A stretch of 52,388 bases of DNA from Treponema sp. (GTDB taxonomy: Bacteria; Spirochaetota; Spirochaetia; Treponematales; Treponemataceae): NCBI GenBank assembly GCA_012520945.1, contig JAAYNH010000032.1, positions 1-52,388 of the forward strand, written 5' to 3'. The stretch's first letter is position 1. Every line of letters begins with the position of its first letter. A program made the translations under genes and the position numbers. Under the pieces are notes generated by a model. It ran no database searches, was not told the DNA's origin, and worked only from the letters and a program-made list of their open reading frames with translations. Of the stretch, positions 52,102-52,388 are shown piece by piece.

Positions 52102-52388
52102 TTAATTCGCTTTTCTATCCTTTTTCATAAAGAGAAAAATGGGTAGCATAAAAGGTAGGCTAACTAAAAAGAAAAAGAACTCAAAAACAAAACTGCTGTT
52201 GGGAGCTTTTTTTCCTTTGAGCCGACTTATAAAAGCATCAAATGTATTTCCGCCCAAATTGCCAAAGTAAATCATGCGAATAAATAATACAATATGCGAC
52301 GCTGTCGTTTCTCCATAGAAATCGTTAAGTTTTTTGGTCATTTCTTCATCGGGATTTCTGTCAGTTTCGGCATAGTGTTGGGCAAACA
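52102..52388 (-). CDS. C-terminal part of an unknown protein, cut by the window edge
   Basis: The frame is open to the last base, so the gene continues to the right. The visible 95 residues start FAQHYAETDRNPDEEMTKK and end in a membrane helix (FEFFFFLVSLPFMLPIFLF) followed by MKKDRKAN. An internal ATG at 52341 is not needed as start. No family is recognised. It could be an anchor-tailed protein. Confidence 0.55.
   Translation of the reverse strand, partial: FAQHYAETDRNPDEEMTKKLNDFYGETTASHIVLFIRMIYFGNLGGNTFDAFISRLKGKKAPNSSFVFEFFFFLVSLPFMLPIFLFMKKDRKAN

Noticed and set aside
1-52388. tRNA, rRNA, insertion sequences or prophage genes
   Set aside because: No cloverleaf with a recognisable T-loop, no rRNA stretch, no transposase, integrase or phage structural gene could be found by reading.

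Overview
The window looks like spirochaete chromosome, most probably a pectin-using Treponema. The DNA is AT-rich. There are many exported proteins with spirochaete-type lipoprotein signals (a hydrophobic stretch ending in FFSC, LLSC, FISC or FLSC). EF-P is of the arginine-32 type, and an outfit of surface pectate lyases, an intracellular polygalacturonase, KdgK and KdgF fits a pectin specialist. The species is an inference; no rRNA or tRNA gene is visible.

Layout. 1-2739: a DpnII-type (GATC) restriction-modification operon (DpnM-like methylase cut by the window edge, DpnII endonuclease, an unknown 176-residue protein, DpnA-like methylase). 2791-4791: htpG on the minus strand. 4903-13258: the pectin block, with three consecutive PL1 pectate lyase lipoproteins, a cytoplasmic GH28 polygalacturonase and 2-keto-3-deoxygluconate kinase. 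13475-16135: efp and transketolase. 16314-19763 (minus): esterase, DAG-kinase-like protein, MFS transporter and KdgF cupin, apparently one operon. 19914-25752: an unknown lipoprotein, a membrane-fused alpha/beta hydrolase, a uracil permease and nagB. 25795-25898: an isolated GC-rich, highly foldable element, followed by purD. 27221-31729 (minus): azlCD, then aat-clpA-clpS, a compact N-degron module. 31865-39790: a small membrane protein, a GH63-like glycosidase, two envelope proteins of unknown role, TraB, a NAGPA-type protein and an MgtC-like protein. 39791-40870: no intact gene; it holds a decayed gene with two in-frame stops and short repeats. 40871-50423: a 7TMR-DISM chemoreceptor, a GH3-family acyl-adenylase, a deoxyinosine glycosylase, a lipoprotein, a YfcE-like phosphodiesterase, a Cache-GGDEF-EAL protein and a CDF cation transporter. 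50420-52388: scrambled DNA in which a headless xylA abuts a headless sodium/solute symporter, followed by a 30-codon remnant behind an excellent promoter and a partial ORF at the edge.

How it works together (inference). Surface PL1 lyases would cut pectate outside, oligomers would be trimmed inside by GH28, unsaturated uronates linearised by KdgF, and KDG phosphorylated by KdgK. The esterase and MFS carrier in the kdgF operon are good candidates for deacetylation and uptake. Isomerase, dehydrogenase and aldolase steps are not in this window.

The most unexpected pattern is regulatory. At least five genes or operons have a sigma70-like -10 hexamer ending 6-7 bases before the ATG, a -35-like hexamer exactly 17 bases further upstream, and no Shine-Dalgarno sequence, so they look leaderless. 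Other genes in the same window have normal SD sequences.
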